A DNA stretch of 59,971 bases from Streptantibioticus silvisoli (GTDB lineage: Bacteria > Actinomycetota > Actinomycetes > Streptomycetales > Streptomycetaceae), in NCBI RefSeq assembly GCF_027947535.2, contig NZ_JAAGKO020000055.1, positions 1-59,971 of the forward strand, in the 5' to 3' direction. This document shows, piece after piece, positions 1 to 8,856 of the stretch. Made by a program: the position numbers and the translations under genes. Position 1 is the first letter of the stretch; every line of letters begins with the position of its first letter. The notes beneath the pieces were generated by a model. It was given only the letters and a program-made list of their open reading frames with translations. It did not search any database and was not told the origin of the DNA.

Positions 1-912
1 GCGGGGCGGGCCCGGGGGCGGCCCGCGGTGGGCGCCCGCCGGGCCGCCACCGCCGTGCTCACCAGCCCCAAGGTCGTCACCCGTGACGCCTCCGACGACC
101 GCGGCGTCAAGGACGGCAAGGGCGCGGCCGGCGACGACGTCCAGGGCGAGACCTACGGCCGGATGGCGATCTCGCTGACCGTGCTGGCCTTCGCCCTGCA
201 CTTCGCCGCAGTGCTCTTCCGCGGCCTGTCCGTGCAGCGGGCGCCGTGGGGCAACATGTACGAGTTCTCCTGCACCCTCGGCCTGGTCGCCGTCGGCGCC
301 TACCTGGTGCTGCTGGCGCTGCGCAAGAACGTGCGGTGGATCGGCCTGTTCCTGGTCACCGCGGTGCTGCTCGACCTCGGGCTCGCGGTGTCGGTGCTCT
401 ACACCTCCTCCGACCAGCTGGTCCCGGCGCTGCACTCGTACTGGCTGTGGATCCACGTCAGCTGCGCCATCATCTGCGGCGCGGTCTTCCACCTCGGCGC
501 GCTCGCCACGATCCTCTACCTCTTCCGCGACCGCTACGAGCTCGCGCTGGCCGCCGGCAAGGCCGACGGCCGGTTCGCCTCGGTGTGGGAGCGGCTGCCG
601 GCCGCCGCGACGCTGGACAAGTTCGCCTACCGGATCAACGCCGCGGTCTTCCCGCTGTGGACGTTCACCATCATGGCCGGTTCGATCTGGGCCGAGTCGG
701 CGTGGGGCCGCTACTGGGGCTGGGACCCCACCGAGACCTGGTCGTTCATCACCTGGGTCGCCTACGCCTGCTACCTGCACGCCCGCGCCACCGCCGGCTG
801 GAAGGGCCGCAAGGCCGCCTACCTGGCGCTGATCGGCTTCGCCTGCTTCCTGTTCAACTACTACGGCGTCAACGTCTTCATCGTCGGCAAGCACTCCTAC
901 GCCGGAGTCTGA
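1..912 (+). CDS. ccsB: c-type cytochrome biogenesis protein CcsB (ResC), 5'-truncated by window edge
   Basis: Integral membrane component of the system II cytochrome c maturation machinery, which delivers and attaches heme to apocytochromes on the outer face of the membrane. The frame is open to base 1, and the first GTG at 28 lies in a hydrophilic linker, so the N-terminal membrane segment is outside the window. Several hydrophobic helices are visible, followed by the diagnostic tryptophan-rich heme-handling (WWD) motif GRYWGWDPTETWSFITW near codons 235-250 and a C-terminal helix ending NYYGVNVFIVGKHSYAGV. The resA/resB partners would lie upstream. A strong hairpin follows at 972-1005. The family assignment is secure; the start cannot be seen. 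Confidence 0.93.
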   Translation, partial: AGRARGRPAVGARRAATAVLTSPKVVTRDASDDRGVKDGKGAAGDDVQGETYGRMAISLTVLAFALHFAAVLFRGLSVQRAPWGNMYEFSCTLGLVAVGAYLVLLALRKNVRWIGLFLVTAVLLDLGLAVSVLYTSSDQLVPALHSYWLWIHVSCAIICGAVFHLGALATILYLFRDRYELALAAGKADGRFASVWERLPAAATLDKFAYRINAAVFPLWTFTIMAGSIWAESAWGRYWGWDPTETWSFITWVAYACYLHARATAGWKGRKAAYLALIGFACFLFNYYGVNVFIVGKHSYAGV

Positions 913-971
913 CCGGCCACGCGGCCCCGCCGACAGGCCGCTGCCACGCCGACGGCCGACACGCCGATACG

Positions 972-1005
972 ACGGTGCCCCCGGTGCGATCACCGGGGGC
1001 ACCGT
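972..1005. terminator. bidirectional rho-independent-type hairpin
   Basis: Perfect inverted repeat with 15-bp arms (972-986 and 991-1005) and a 4-base loop CGAT, built around CGGTGCCCCCGGTG. It lies between the convergent ccsB (+) and phosphoesterase (-) genes, so it probably ends transcription from both sides. There is no T tract, which is normal in streptomycetes. Confidence 0.75.
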
Positions 1006-1057
1006 GCTGTCCGGGGGACCGGGGCGCCGGGGGCGCCTGGGGCACCGGGGGCACCGG

Positions 1058-2488
1058 TCAGCGGCGCTTGCGGGTGCCCCGCTCCTGGTGGGGGACCGTC
1101 TGGCTGGAGCCGGGCAGCGTCGGCTTGGGGAGGTTGGCCACCTGCCACTGCGCCTGGGCCAGTTGCGCGGCGGTGTCGTCCGGCAGGCGCGGGGCCCGCG
1201 CGGCGGCGGAGTGGAAACCGAAGGCGGAGGTCAGGTCGCCGAAGGTGCGCCGCCGCCACTGGCTGATGTTGGGTTCCTGGACGCCGGTGAACTTCTCCAG
1301 GAACCGCAGCACCGAGGTGTGGTCGAACTGCTCGCCGGCCACGTAGCCGCCGACCGTCCACGGCGAGACGATGACGCACGGCACCCGGAAACCGCCGCCG
1401 ACCGGCAGGCCGCCGATGAACTCGTCCGCGGTGCCGGCCTTCGGGGTGGGCGGCACGACGTGGTCGAACAGGCCGTCGTTCTCGTCGTAGTTGAGGATGA
1501 AGGCGGTCTTGGCCCACACCTTGGGGTTGGCGGCGATCGCCTCGATCTTGGACGCGACGAAGTCCGCACCGGCCGCCGGCAGGTAGTCGGGGTGCTCGGA
1601 CTGCGTGGAGGTGCAGATGATCCACGAGACCGCGGGCAGTCGGTCGTTGCGGGCGTCCTCCTCGAAGGTGCCGGCCGGGGAGACCGCCATGCCCCGGTCG
1701 TAGAGCGGATCGCCGGGCTTGGCGTTCTGGAAGACGGTGAAGTTGTCCAGCATGTTGCAGCCGTAGTTGTCGGCCTCCTGGTACACCTTCCAGCTGATCC
1801 CGGCCGCCTGGAGCCGCTCGGCGTAGGTGGTCCAGCCGTAGCCGCCGGGCGGCGCCACGTTGCTGATGATCGGACCGCCGTGCTGCCCGCCGGGGTCGCA
1901 GGTGCCGGTCATCCAGTACATCCGGTTCGGCCAGGTCGGACCCATCATCGAACAGAAATAGTTGTCACAGATGGTGAAGTTCTCCGCCAGTGCGAACTGG
2001 AACGGGATGTCGTCACGGGTGTAATAGCCCATCACGTACGGCCCGTTGGCACCGTCGGCCGCCCGGTGCGCGGGCAGCCAGTTGTCCATCGCGCCGCCGT
2101 TCCACGCCGAGTGCTGCACCGACCAGGCGTGCGAGGTCGACGGGATGGCCTGGGCGCTGGTGGTGCGGGTGTCGAGGTGGAACGGCAGCGTGTAGCCGTC
2201 CGGGTTCTGCGGGTCCGGCTGGTAGAAGACGGACCGGCCGTCCGCCAGCCGCCGCGCCTGCGGGTCGCTGAAGCCGCGCACCCCGCCGAGCGTGCCGAAG
2301 TAGTGGTCGAACGAACGGTTCTCCTGCATGAGCATGACGACGTGTTCGACGTCGTCGAGCGAACCGTGCCGGGCCGGGCCGGCCGCGACCGCCTGCTGGA
2401 CGGCCGGCGGCAGCAGCGACAGCGCCGCCGCGCCGCCGACCGCGCCGGCCGCCGAACCGATGAGTCTGCGCCGGGTCATCTCGGGCAT
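1058..2488 (-). CDS. Tat-exported alkaline phosphatase-superfamily phosphoesterase (phospholipase C / AcpA type)
   Basis: Secreted phosphoesterase of the phospholipase C/acid phosphatase AcpA family, expected to hydrolyse phospholipids or other phosphate esters outside the cell. The ATG at 2488 is chosen because GGGAGGGG lies about 6-7 bases upstream and because it places a twin-arginine signal directly at the N terminus (MPEMTRRRLIG followed by an Ala/Leu-rich core). The mature protein starts with the family signature HVVMLMQENRSFDHYFGTL, whose Glu-Asn carries the metal and nucleophile region. Later blocks include YCSMMGPTWPNRMYWMTGT-like sequence and NYDENDGLFDHV, containing further metal ligands. 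It is 476 residues long. The true substrate cannot be read from sequence. Confidence 0.9.
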   Translation of the reverse strand: MPEMTRRRLIGSAAGAVGGAAALSLLPPAVQQAVAAGPARHGSLDDVEHVVMLMQENRSFDHYFGTLGGVRGFSDPQARRLADGRSVFYQPDPQNPDGYTLPFHLDTRTTSAQAIPSTSHAWSVQHSAWNGGAMDNWLPAHRAADGANGPYVMGYYTRDDIPFQFALAENFTICDNYFCSMMGPTWPNRMYWMTGTCDPGGQHGGPIISNVAPPGGYGWTTYAERLQAAGISWKVYQEADNYGCNMLDNFTVFQNAKPGDPLYDRGMAVSPAGTFEEDARNDRLPAVSWIICTSTQSEHPDYLPAAGADFVASKIEAIAANPKVWAKTAFILNYDENDGLFDHVVPPTPKAGTADEFIGGLPVGGGFRVPCVIVSPWTVGGYVAGEQFDHTSVLRFLEKFTGVQEPNISQWRRRTFGDLTSAFGFHSAAARAPRLPDDTAAQLAQAQWQVANLPKPTLPGSSQTVPHQERGTRKRR

Positions 2489-2828
2489 GACAGGTCCCCT
2501 CCCAGGAGACGGCAGTACCGAATGCGAACACCCCGAAGGGGCCGCTGACGACTGTGCGCGCGGCCCGGGAGAGCGCGGAGGAGGACCCACGTGAATACTG
2601 CGTCAATTGCCGCGCAACAACAGGAATTCGGCTGTTGATCACGCGAAAGGGGTACACCGGGACGACCCGTAGTACCGGTGGGCCATGCGCGGACCTGACC
2701 GACCGGTGGCCCACCCGCGGACGGACCGACTTACCCGCGGAGCTGAGCGGCCGTCACCTTCCCAAGGGGCTGGCGGGGGCGGCGGAGGCGGCGGGGTCCG
2801 CGGGTGGTGCCGGGCGCCGGACGGGCCG
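2489..2828. other. intergenic region between MerR gene and phosphoesterase gene
   Basis: About 340 bases with no credible gene. It must hold the promoter of the minus-strand phosphoesterase gene. The only structure I note is a short inverted repeat CAACAG-N8-CTGTTG at 2618-2637, which could be an operator. I see no clear PhoP direct repeats. Confidence 0.4.
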
Positions 2829-3671
2829 TCAGGGCAGCAGCGGCAGCGGTCCGACCACGTCGCTGACCGGGGTGTCGGGCGAGGCGTCGCGCGGGTCGGC
2901 GAAGAAGACCTGGCGCGGCGGGCCCGCCGGCGTCTCGCCCTGTTCCGCCGCCCAGCGCGCCAGCGTGCCGAAGGCCCGCTCGCCGTGCACCGCCCCCAGC
3001 TCGGCCGCCGTCAGCCGCACGTACGCCTCGCGGTGCGCCGGGTCCTCGCGCAGCTCCAGGCCGGGAAACCGGGCGGCGATCTCCGCGGCCCGGTCGGCCG
3101 GCACCGCACGGCAGTACTCCACCGGCCCGTCGCTGTCCTGGCTGACCTCACCGTGGTAGACGAGGAACGGCGCCCCCTCGATGCCGGGCAGCCCCGGCAC
3201 CGACCCGTCGCCCAGCAGCTCCGCCTGCCGCGACGACCAGCCGGCCAGTTCGCCGGCGGTCAGGTGCCGCTTGGCCGACAGCAGCACGCGGTCCGGCATC
3301 GTGCGGACCGACACGTCCATCATGGCGATCTCCTTTCCGGAGAGTTCGTCGAGCAGGAGCGCGGTCAGCTCGCGCCGCGTCGCGACGTCGGCCTCGACCT
3401 CCCGCCAGTACGCGGCCACCGCGGCCAGCGCCGCCGCCCGCCCGGCGTCGGCCGCCCGCCGGACGCGGGCCAGCGGCATGCCGATCCGGCGCAGCGCCGC
3501 GATCAGCCGCGCCCGCTCCAACTGGTCGGCGCGGTAGTACCGGTAGCCGGTGAACGGATCGGTGCGGGCCGGGACCAGCAGCCCCGACTCCGCGTAGATC
3601 CGCAGCGCCTTCGCCGACAGCCGCGAGGCCGCCGCGAACGCGCCCGGCGACATCTCCCGCGGTTCCCGCAC
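2829..3671 (-). CDS. MerR-family transcriptional regulator with GyrI-like ligand-binding domain
   Basis: One-component activator. Residues about 7-75 form the MerR winged helix (FAAASRLSAKALRIYAESGL, then the typical TGYRYYRADQLERARLIAALR wing). They are followed by a dimerisation helix and a C-terminal effector-binding domain of the GyrI/AraC-effector type (from about residue 120, beginning ISVRTMPDRVLLSAKRHL-like sequence). The GTG at 3671 is chosen because GGGAGGAG sits 4-5 bases upstream; an ATG at 3653 is an alternative. The gene is divergent from the UbiD-type decarboxylase with 136 bases between starts. The ligand and targets are unknown. Proteins of this build often sense drugs or small hydrophobic molecules. 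Confidence 0.85.
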   Translation of the reverse strand: MREPREMSPGAFAAASRLSAKALRIYAESGLLVPARTDPFTGYRYYRADQLERARLIAALRRIGMPLARVRRAADAGRAAALAAVAAYWREVEADVATRRELTALLLDELSGKEIAMMDVSVRTMPDRVLLSAKRHLTAGELAGWSSRQAELLGDGSVPGLPGIEGAPFLVYHGEVSQDSDGPVEYCRAVPADRAAEIAARFPGLELREDPAHREAYVRLTAAELGAVHGERAFGTLARWAAEQGETPAGPPRQVFFADPRDASPDTPVSDVVGPLPLLP

Positions 3672-3807
3672 GACGTCACTCCTCCCGCGACCGGGGCTTT
3701 CCCGGCCGCTCCACGATGCTCGGCCCGGCCCCAGGGGCGAGGTCAACCGGCGCGGCCGCCCGCCCCCGGCGCCCGGACCGGGGGACCGGTACCGGATACT
3801 GGACGGT

Positions 3808-5259
3808 ATGGCTTACGACGATCTTCGCTCGTTCCTGAGGGCGCTGGAACGCGACGGCGACCTCAAGCGCATCAAGGCCGAGGTCGACCCGTACCTGGAG
3901 GTCGGCGAGATCACCGACCGCGTCAACAAGGCGGGCGGCCCGGCGCTGCTGTTCGAGAACGTGCGCGGCTCGGCCATGCCGCTGGCCATGAACGTCTTCG
4001 GCACCGACCGCCGCATGCTCAAGGCGCTCGGCCTCACCTCCTACGACGACATCAGCGACAAGATCGCCGGCCTGCTCAAGCCGGAGCTGCCGCACGGCTT
4101 CACCGGTGTGCGCGAGGCGTTCGGCAAGCTCGCCGGGATGACCCACGTGCCGCCGAAGAAGGTCAAGGACGCCCCTGTCCAGGAGGTCGTGCTGCGCGGT
4201 GACGACGTCGACCTCGACGCGCTGCCCGCCCTGTTCACCTGGCCCGGCGACGGCGGCTCGTTCTTCAACCTGGGCCTGACCCACACCCGGGACCCCGACA
4301 ACGGCGTGCGCAACCTGGGCCTCTACCGGCTCCAGCGGCACGACCGCAACACCATCGGCATGCACTGGCAGATCCACAAGGACAGCGCCGCCCACTACCG
4401 GGCCGCCCTCCAGCGCGGCGAACGCCTGCCGGTCGCCATCGCCTTCGGCTGCCCGCCCGCCGTCAGCTACGCCGCGACCGCGCCGCTGCCCGGCGACATC
4501 GACGAGTACCTGTTCGCCGGCTTCGTGCAGGGCAAGCGGGTGGAGATGGTCGACTGCGTCACCGTGCCGCTCCAGGTGCCGGCCGCCGCCGAGGTCGTGC
4601 TGGAGGGCTGGCTGGAGCCCGGCAGGACCCTGCCGGAGGGCCCGTTCGGCGACCACACCGGCTTCTACACTCCGCAGGAACCGTTCCCGGCGCTCACCAT
4701 CGACTGCGTGACCACCCGGCGGCGCCCGCTGCTCCAGTCCATCGTCGTCGGCCGCCCGCCCTCCGAGGACGGCCCGCTGGGCAAGGCTACCGAACGCTTC
4801 TTCCTGCCGCTGCTGAAGATCATCGTGCCGGACATCGTGGACTACGACCTGCCGGAGGCCGGCGGCTTCCACAACTGCGCGATCGTCTCGATCGACAAGA
4901 AGTACCCCAAGCACGCCCAGAAGGTGATGCACGCCGTCTGGGGCGCCCACATGATGTCGCTGACCAAGCTGATCATCGTGGTGGACGCCGACTGCGACGT
5001 GCACGACTACCACGAGGTCGCCTGGCGCGCGTTCGGCAACACCGACTACGCCCGCGACCTCACCGTCGTCGAAGGCCCCGTCGACCACCTCGACCACGCC
5101 TCCTACCAGCAGTTCTGGGGCGGCAAGGCGGGCATCGACGCCACCCGCAAGCTGCCCGAGGAGGGCTACACCCGCGACGGCGGCTGGCCGCAGATGATCG
5201 TCTCCGACCCGCAGACCGCCGACCGGGTCACCCGGCGCTGGAAGGAGTACGGCCTGTGA
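3808..5259 (+). CDS. menaquinone biosynthesis decarboxylase, UbiD family (futalosine pathway)
   Basis: Prenylated-FMN-dependent decarboxylase that removes the carboxyl group from the prenylated 6-naphthoate intermediate in futalosine-route menaquinone synthesis. The 483-residue length matches the family, with typical UbiD blocks: the N-terminal MAYDDLRSFLRALERDGDL, a cofactor-binding stretch LYRLQRHDRNTIGMHWQIH, and a late block EDGPLGKATERFFLPLLK. It starts the first menaquinone block and overlaps the next gene by 4 bases (GTGA), indicating translational coupling with the prenyltransferase. The cofactor would be made by the UbiX-type protein at 7235. The close match to the Streptomyces menaquinone subfamily rather than ubiquinone UbiD rests on context and recalled family sequences. 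Confidence 0.94.
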   Translation: MAYDDLRSFLRALERDGDLKRIKAEVDPYLEVGEITDRVNKAGGPALLFENVRGSAMPLAMNVFGTDRRMLKALGLTSYDDISDKIAGLLKPELPHGFTGVREAFGKLAGMTHVPPKKVKDAPVQEVVLRGDDVDLDALPALFTWPGDGGSFFNLGLTHTRDPDNGVRNLGLYRLQRHDRNTIGMHWQIHKDSAAHYRAALQRGERLPVAIAFGCPPAVSYAATAPLPGDIDEYLFAGFVQGKRVEMVDCVTVPLQVPAAAEVVLEGWLEPGRTLPEGPFGDHTGFYTPQEPFPALTIDCVTTRRRPLLQSIVVGRPPSEDGPLGKATERFFLPLLKIIVPDIVDYDLPEAGGFHNCAIVSIDKKYPKHAQKVMHAVWGAHMMSLTKLIIVVDADCDVHDYHEVAWRAFGNTDYARDLTVVEGPVDHLDHASYQQFWGGKAGIDATRKLPEEGYTRDGGWPQMIVSDPQTADRVTRRWKEYGL

Positions 5260-6167
5260 GCGCCGCCGCCGACTTCCTGCGGCCGGAACCCGCGCCCGGC
5301 CGGATCCGGGCCTTCCTGCGCCTGGTGATGATCGAGCACTCGGTCTTCGCCCTGCCGTTCGCCTACATCGCCGCCCTCACCGCGATGCGGAACCAGACCT
5401 CCTCCGTGCACTGGATGCAGCTGCTGCTGGTGACCATCGCCATGGTCGGCCTGCGCACCTTCGCCATGGCGGCCAACCGGATCATCGACCGCGAGATCGA
5501 CGCCCGCAACCCCCGCACCGCCGGCCGCGAACTGGTCACCGGCACCGTCTCGGTCCGCTCCGCGTGGACCGGCGCGCTGCTCGCCCTCGTCGTCTTCCTC
5601 GGCGCCGCGGCCCTGCTCAACCCGCTCTGCCTGGCGCTCGCCCCGGTCGCCGTCGTGCCGATGGTCGTCTATCCCTACGGCAAGCGGTTCACCGACTACC
5701 CGCACGCCATCCTCGGCCTGGCGCAGGCCATGGGCCCGATCGGCGCGTGGCTCGCCGTCACCGGCACCTGGTCGTGGGACGCGGTGATCCTCGGCCTGGC
5801 CGTCGGCGTCTGGATCGGCGGCTTCGACCTGATCTTCGCCTGCCAGGACGTCGCCGCCGACCGCGCCCACGGCGTCCGCTCGGTCCCGGCCCGCTTCGGC
5901 ATCACCGGCGCGCTGTACGGCGCCCGCGCCTGCCACGCGGTGACCGCCGTACTGCTGGCCTGGTACGGCGTCGCCACCGGCGCCGGTGCCCTGTGGTGGG
6001 TCGGCCTGGCCGTGGTGGCCGTCGCGTTCGTCTACGAGCACTCCATCGTCAAGCCCGGCGACCTGTCCCGGCTCAACCGGGCGTTCTTCACCGTCAACGG
6101 CGTCATCGGCATCAGCCTCTTCGCGTTCGCCCTGCTGGACCTGCTGACGCGGGGCCTGCACGGGTAG
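5256..6167 (+). CDS. mqnP: menaquinone biosynthesis prenyltransferase MqnP (UbiA family)
   Basis: Membrane prenyltransferase that attaches the polyprenyl tail to the naphthoate ring. It has 303 residues with about eight hydrophobic helices. The UbiA Asp-rich motif is NRIIDREIDARN (N74, D78, D82), and a second Asp motif follows around residues 195-205 (CQDVAADRAHGVRSVPARFG); both bind Mg-diphosphate. The GTG start overlaps the decarboxylase stop. Its prenyl donor probably comes from the long-chain synthase at 50293. Downstream (6168-6418) there is no gene, only repeats. Confidence 0.93.
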   Translation: MSAAADFLRPEPAPGRIRAFLRLVMIEHSVFALPFAYIAALTAMRNQTSSVHWMQLLLVTIAMVGLRTFAMAANRIIDREIDARNPRTAGRELVTGTVSVRSAWTGALLALVVFLGAAALLNPLCLALAPVAVVPMVVYPYGKRFTDYPHAILGLAQAMGPIGAWLAVTGTWSWDAVILGLAVGVWIGGFDLIFACQDVAADRAHGVRSVPARFGITGALYGARACHAVTAVLLAWYGVATGAGALWWVGLAVVAVAFVYEHSIVKPGDLSRLNRAFFTVNGVIGISLFAFALLDLLTRGLHG

Positions 6168-6279
6168 GGGCCGCTGGGCAGCGGGGAGCGGGCCCGGGCG
6201 GTCGGGGGTGGTCAGGCGGTCGGGTCGGCTCAGGCGGTCGGGTGCACGCCATCCGCTCGGCTCGGCTCAGGCGGTCGGA

Positions 6280-6333
6280 CTCACGCGGTCCGCCCGGCTC
6301 ACGCGGTCCGCCCGGCTCACGCGGTCCGCCCGG
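6280..6333. repeat. 18-bp tandem repeat, three perfect copies, in a repeat-rich gap
   Basis: Three head-to-tail copies of CTCACGCGGTCCGCCCGG (6280-6297, 6298-6315, 6316-6333). Degenerate relatives (GGCTCAGGCGGTCGG and similar) fill most of 6205-6430. The tract separates mqnP from the convergent rhomboid gene and reaches into the last codons of the latter. I see no coding sense or spacer structure. Confidence 0.85.
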
Positions 6334-6418
6334 CTCGGGCGGTCGGGCTCACGCCATCCGCACAGCTCACGCGGTCCGCACGAGGCAAGCGGTTCGTCCG
6401 CTCACGCCGTCCGCCCGC

Positions 6419-7093
6419 TCACGCAGTCCGCTCGTCGACGCCGTCGCCGGTGCGGCGGCGCATAACGAAGGCGGCCAGCACGCCGCCGGCCAGGCCGAAC
6501 AGGTGGCCCTGCCAGGAGATGCCCTCGGTGCCGGGGACCACGCCCCACAGGATGGAGCCGTAGATGACGGCCACCAGCACGCCCAGGCCGATGTCCAGCG
6601 GGCGGCGGTCCACGAAACCGCGCACCAGCAGGTAGCTGAACAGGCCGAATATCAGCCCGGAGGCGCCGGCGGTGTTGGTGTGGGCCGGGGCTATGCACCA
6701 CACACCGAGCCCGCTCACCACGATGATCAGCAGCGCCACGCCGAGGAATCGCACGACGCCGGCCAGCGCGGCGAAGAACCCGAGCACCAGCAGCGGCAGC
6801 GTGTTGGCGGCGAGGTGCGCGAAGCCGAAGTGGACGAAGGCGGCCGGCACCACGTCCAGCAGCTGGCCCGGCTCGCGCGGCACGATGCCGAGGCTGTCCA
6901 GCGAACCGTGGGTGAGCACGTCCACCGCCTCCAGCACCCACAGCAGCGCCACCCAGCCGGCCATCAGCAGTCCGGCGGCCAGCGCGCGACCCGTCGTGTC
7001 GTCCTGCCCGGCCCGCCGCGCCCACTCGGTCCACCGGTCGGCCCGGCCGGACATGCCGGCGGAGTTCGCACCGTACGACGATGTGATCCGCAC
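6419..7093 (-). CDS. rhomboid-family intramembrane serine protease
   Basis: Polytopic membrane protease that cleaves single-pass membrane substrates within the bilayer. It has 224 residues and about six membrane helices. The catalytic dyad is visible as S145 in GASGLIFG and H197 in WQGHLFGLAGG. The preceding HFGFAHLAANTLPL block (about residues 88-101) is the usual oxyanion-site helix. An ATG at residue 14 is an alternative start. It is divergent from the UbiX-type gene and convergent with mqnP. Nothing in the neighbourhood identifies a substrate. Confidence 0.9.
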   Translation of the reverse strand: MRITSSYGANSAGMSGRADRWTEWARRAGQDDTTGRALAAGLLMAGWVALLWVLEAVDVLTHGSLDSLGIVPREPGQLLDVVPAAFVHFGFAHLAANTLPLLVLGFFAALAGVVRFLGVALLIIVVSGLGVWCIAPAHTNTAGASGLIFGLFSYLLVRGFVDRRPLDIGLGVLVAVIYGSILWGVVPGTEGISWQGHLFGLAGGVLAAFVMRRRTGDGVDERTA

Positions 7094-7234
7094 CGCGGTC
7101 GCCCCCTTCCCACCGAACGCCCCGCGACCTGGGGCTTCCGCCTGCCCTCACCGTAGTCAACGCGTGCGACGGTCGTACGGGTTCCGCAAAGACGTTCGCA
7201 CGAAGGAGTGAAGTCGTCCCGCTAGGCTCGGCCC

Positions 7235-8167
7235 GTGGACTCCTCACCGTCCGGCGCCGCCGGTGCCGCCCCCCGCCGCCCCTGGATCGTCGGGGTCTCC
7301 GGTGCCTCCGGGACGCCCTACGCGGCGGCGGTGATCCGGGCGCTGCTGGCCGCCGGTGAGCCCGTCGACCTGGTCGTCAGCCGGGCCGCCCGGCTGACGT
7401 TGCTGGACGAGACCGGTCACCCGTTCCGCGACGCGCACTGGCGCGAGGACCTGCGCCGCTGGCTGGCTCGGGGCGCGAACGGCGACCCCGAGGCGTTCGG
7501 CCCCGCCGGTAAGGCGGACGCCTCCGCCGAGGCCAACCTCCCCGCCGGTGCCAACCTCCCCGCCGGTGCCAACCTCCCCGCCGAGGCCAACCTCCCCGCC
7601 GGTGCCAACCTCCCCGCCGAGGCCAACCTCTCCGCCGGAGCCGGCACCCGCACCGAAGACGCCGCCCCCGCCAGGGCCACCCCCTCCGCCGAGGTCGCCA
7701 CCCCCTCCGCCGAGGCCGCCGCCGCCAGGGCCACCCCCTCCACCGAGGGCGATCTGCGTTACTGGCCCGCCGGGGATCTCGCTGCCGGGCCCTCCTCCGG
7801 GTCGTATCCGGCGCGCGGCATGATCATCGTTCCGGCGAGTACGGCGAGCGTGGCCGGGGTCGCGCTGGGACTGTCGAAGGACCTGCTCCAGCGGGCCGCG
7901 TCGGTCACCCTGAAGGAGCGGCGGCCGCTGGTCGTCGTGGTGCGCGAGACGCCGTTGAGCGGGCAGGTGCTCCGGCAGCTGGTCGCCCTCGACGCGGCCG
8001 GCGCGGTCGTCCTGCCCGCCTCCCCGGCGTTCTACGCGGGCGCGGTGAGCGCGCAGGAACTCGTCGACTTCGTGGCCGGCCGGGTGCTGGACGCGGCGGG
8101 GGTCCCGCACCGGCTGTACCGCAGGTGGGAGGGGACGCTCGGCGGCGGCCGGGACGGTCTGCGGTGA
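7235..8167 (+). CDS. UbiX-family flavin prenyltransferase with long low-complexity insertion
   Basis: Makes prenylated FMN for the UbiD-type decarboxylase. The N terminus carries the UbiX flavin-binding signature GVSGASGTPYAAAVIRALL, and the C-terminal half (from RYWPAGDLAAGPSSGSYPARGM to the VVVVRETPLSGQVLRQL and PASPAFYAGA blocks) is complete. Between them, at about residues 80-170, a linker that is short in relatives is expanded to roughly 90 residues of Ala/Pro/Glu-rich sequence. This includes six hexapeptide repeats NLPA(G/E)A at residues 101-136. Total length is 310 against about 200 for the family. All catalytic blocks remain, so function is probably kept, with the insertion as a surface loop. 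Start GTG. Confidence 0.92.
   Translation: MDSSPSGAAGAAPRRPWIVGVSGASGTPYAAAVIRALLAAGEPVDLVVSRAARLTLLDETGHPFRDAHWREDLRRWLARGANGDPEAFGPAGKADASAEANLPAGANLPAGANLPAEANLPAGANLPAEANLSAGAGTRTEDAAPARATPSAEVATPSAEAAAARATPSTEGDLRYWPAGDLAAGPSSGSYPARGMIIVPASTASVAGVALGLSKDLLQRAASVTLKERRPLVVVVRETPLSGQVLRQLVALDAAGAVVLPASPAFYAGAVSAQELVDFVAGRVLDAAGVPHRLYRRWEGTLGGGRDGLR
7535..7642 (+). repeat. 18-bp in-frame tandem repeat inside the UbiX-family gene, six copies
   Basis: Six units of AACCTCCCCGCC(GGT/GAG)GCC, each encoding NLPAGA or NLPAEA; the last copy is slightly diverged (AACCTCTCCGCCGGAGCC). The period is a multiple of three, so slipped-strand changes would keep the frame. Further degenerate PSAEVATPSAEAAAARATPS sequence follows to about 7745. 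Confidence 0.95.
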
Positions 8168-8284
8168 GCCGGACGGCCGCCGGCCGCGCCGAAGAACCGT
8201 TCCGGATGGTGGTACATCTCCCCGCGTGCCTTAGATTCGTCGCGTAGAACCCGGATCGCTGAAGGATTGGAAGGCGCCAGAGCA

Positions 8285-8746
8285 ATGGACGCGGTGGACA
8301 GACAGCTCATCCAGGCGCTGCGGGAGAACGGCAGGGCGTCCTACGCCGAACTGGGCCGCCTCGTCGGGCTCTCCGGCCCGAGCGTGACCGACCGGATCAA
8401 CCGGCTGGAGCAGGCCGGCGTCATCACCGGCTACCGGGCGACGGTCGCGCCGGCCGCGCTCGGCCTCGGCGTCACCGCGCTGATCGGCATCCAGCTCAGC
8501 GACGCCGCCGACCACGAGGACGTGGGCCGCCGGATGCACGACCTGGAGGAGATCGAGGACTGCTGGTTCATCGCCGGCGACGACTCCTACATGCTCAGGG
8601 TGCGGGTCGCCGACGTCGACGGCCTGGAGCACACCATCCGGCGGCTGTCCGGACTGCGCGGCGTGGCCCGTACCCGGACCACGGTGGTGCTCTCCACCAA
8701 GTGGGAGAACCGGGTCGGGGAACTGCCCGACGGTGCCCGGGCGTAG
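8285..8746 (+). CDS. Lrp/AsnC-family transcriptional regulator
   Basis: Small DNA-binding regulator of 153 residues. An N-terminal winged helix-turn-helix (MDAVDRQLIQALREN, then YAELGRLVGLSGPSVTDRINRLEQAGVITGY) is followed by a C-terminal RAM ligand/oligomerisation domain (about residues 65-140). The ATG at 8285 is preferred because GGAAGG lies 10 bases upstream and homologues begin at this point. It sits between the UbiX-type gene and mqnE, both on the same strand, so it may respond to an amino acid or pathway metabolite and act on this block. That role is inferred from position only. Confidence 0.9.
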   Translation: MDAVDRQLIQALRENGRASYAELGRLVGLSGPSVTDRINRLEQAGVITGYRATVAPAALGLGVTALIGIQLSDAADHEDVGRRMHDLEEIEDCWFIAGDDSYMLRVRVADVDGLEHTIRRLSGLRGVARTRTTVVLSTKWENRVGELPDGARA

Positions 8747-8856
8747 TCTCTGATCAGGCCGTTCGGCCACCGGGCGGCCGCGCGGACGACTGCGGGCCGG
8801 CCCGCGGGACGGACCGGCCGGCAACAGGACGACGAGGCCGAGGAGGCTGAACCGGC

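Noticed and set aside
1004-2548. 514-codon plus-strand frame opposite the phosphoesterase gene
   Set aside because: Antisense to a well-supported Tat-exported enzyme; low-complexity translation without motifs.
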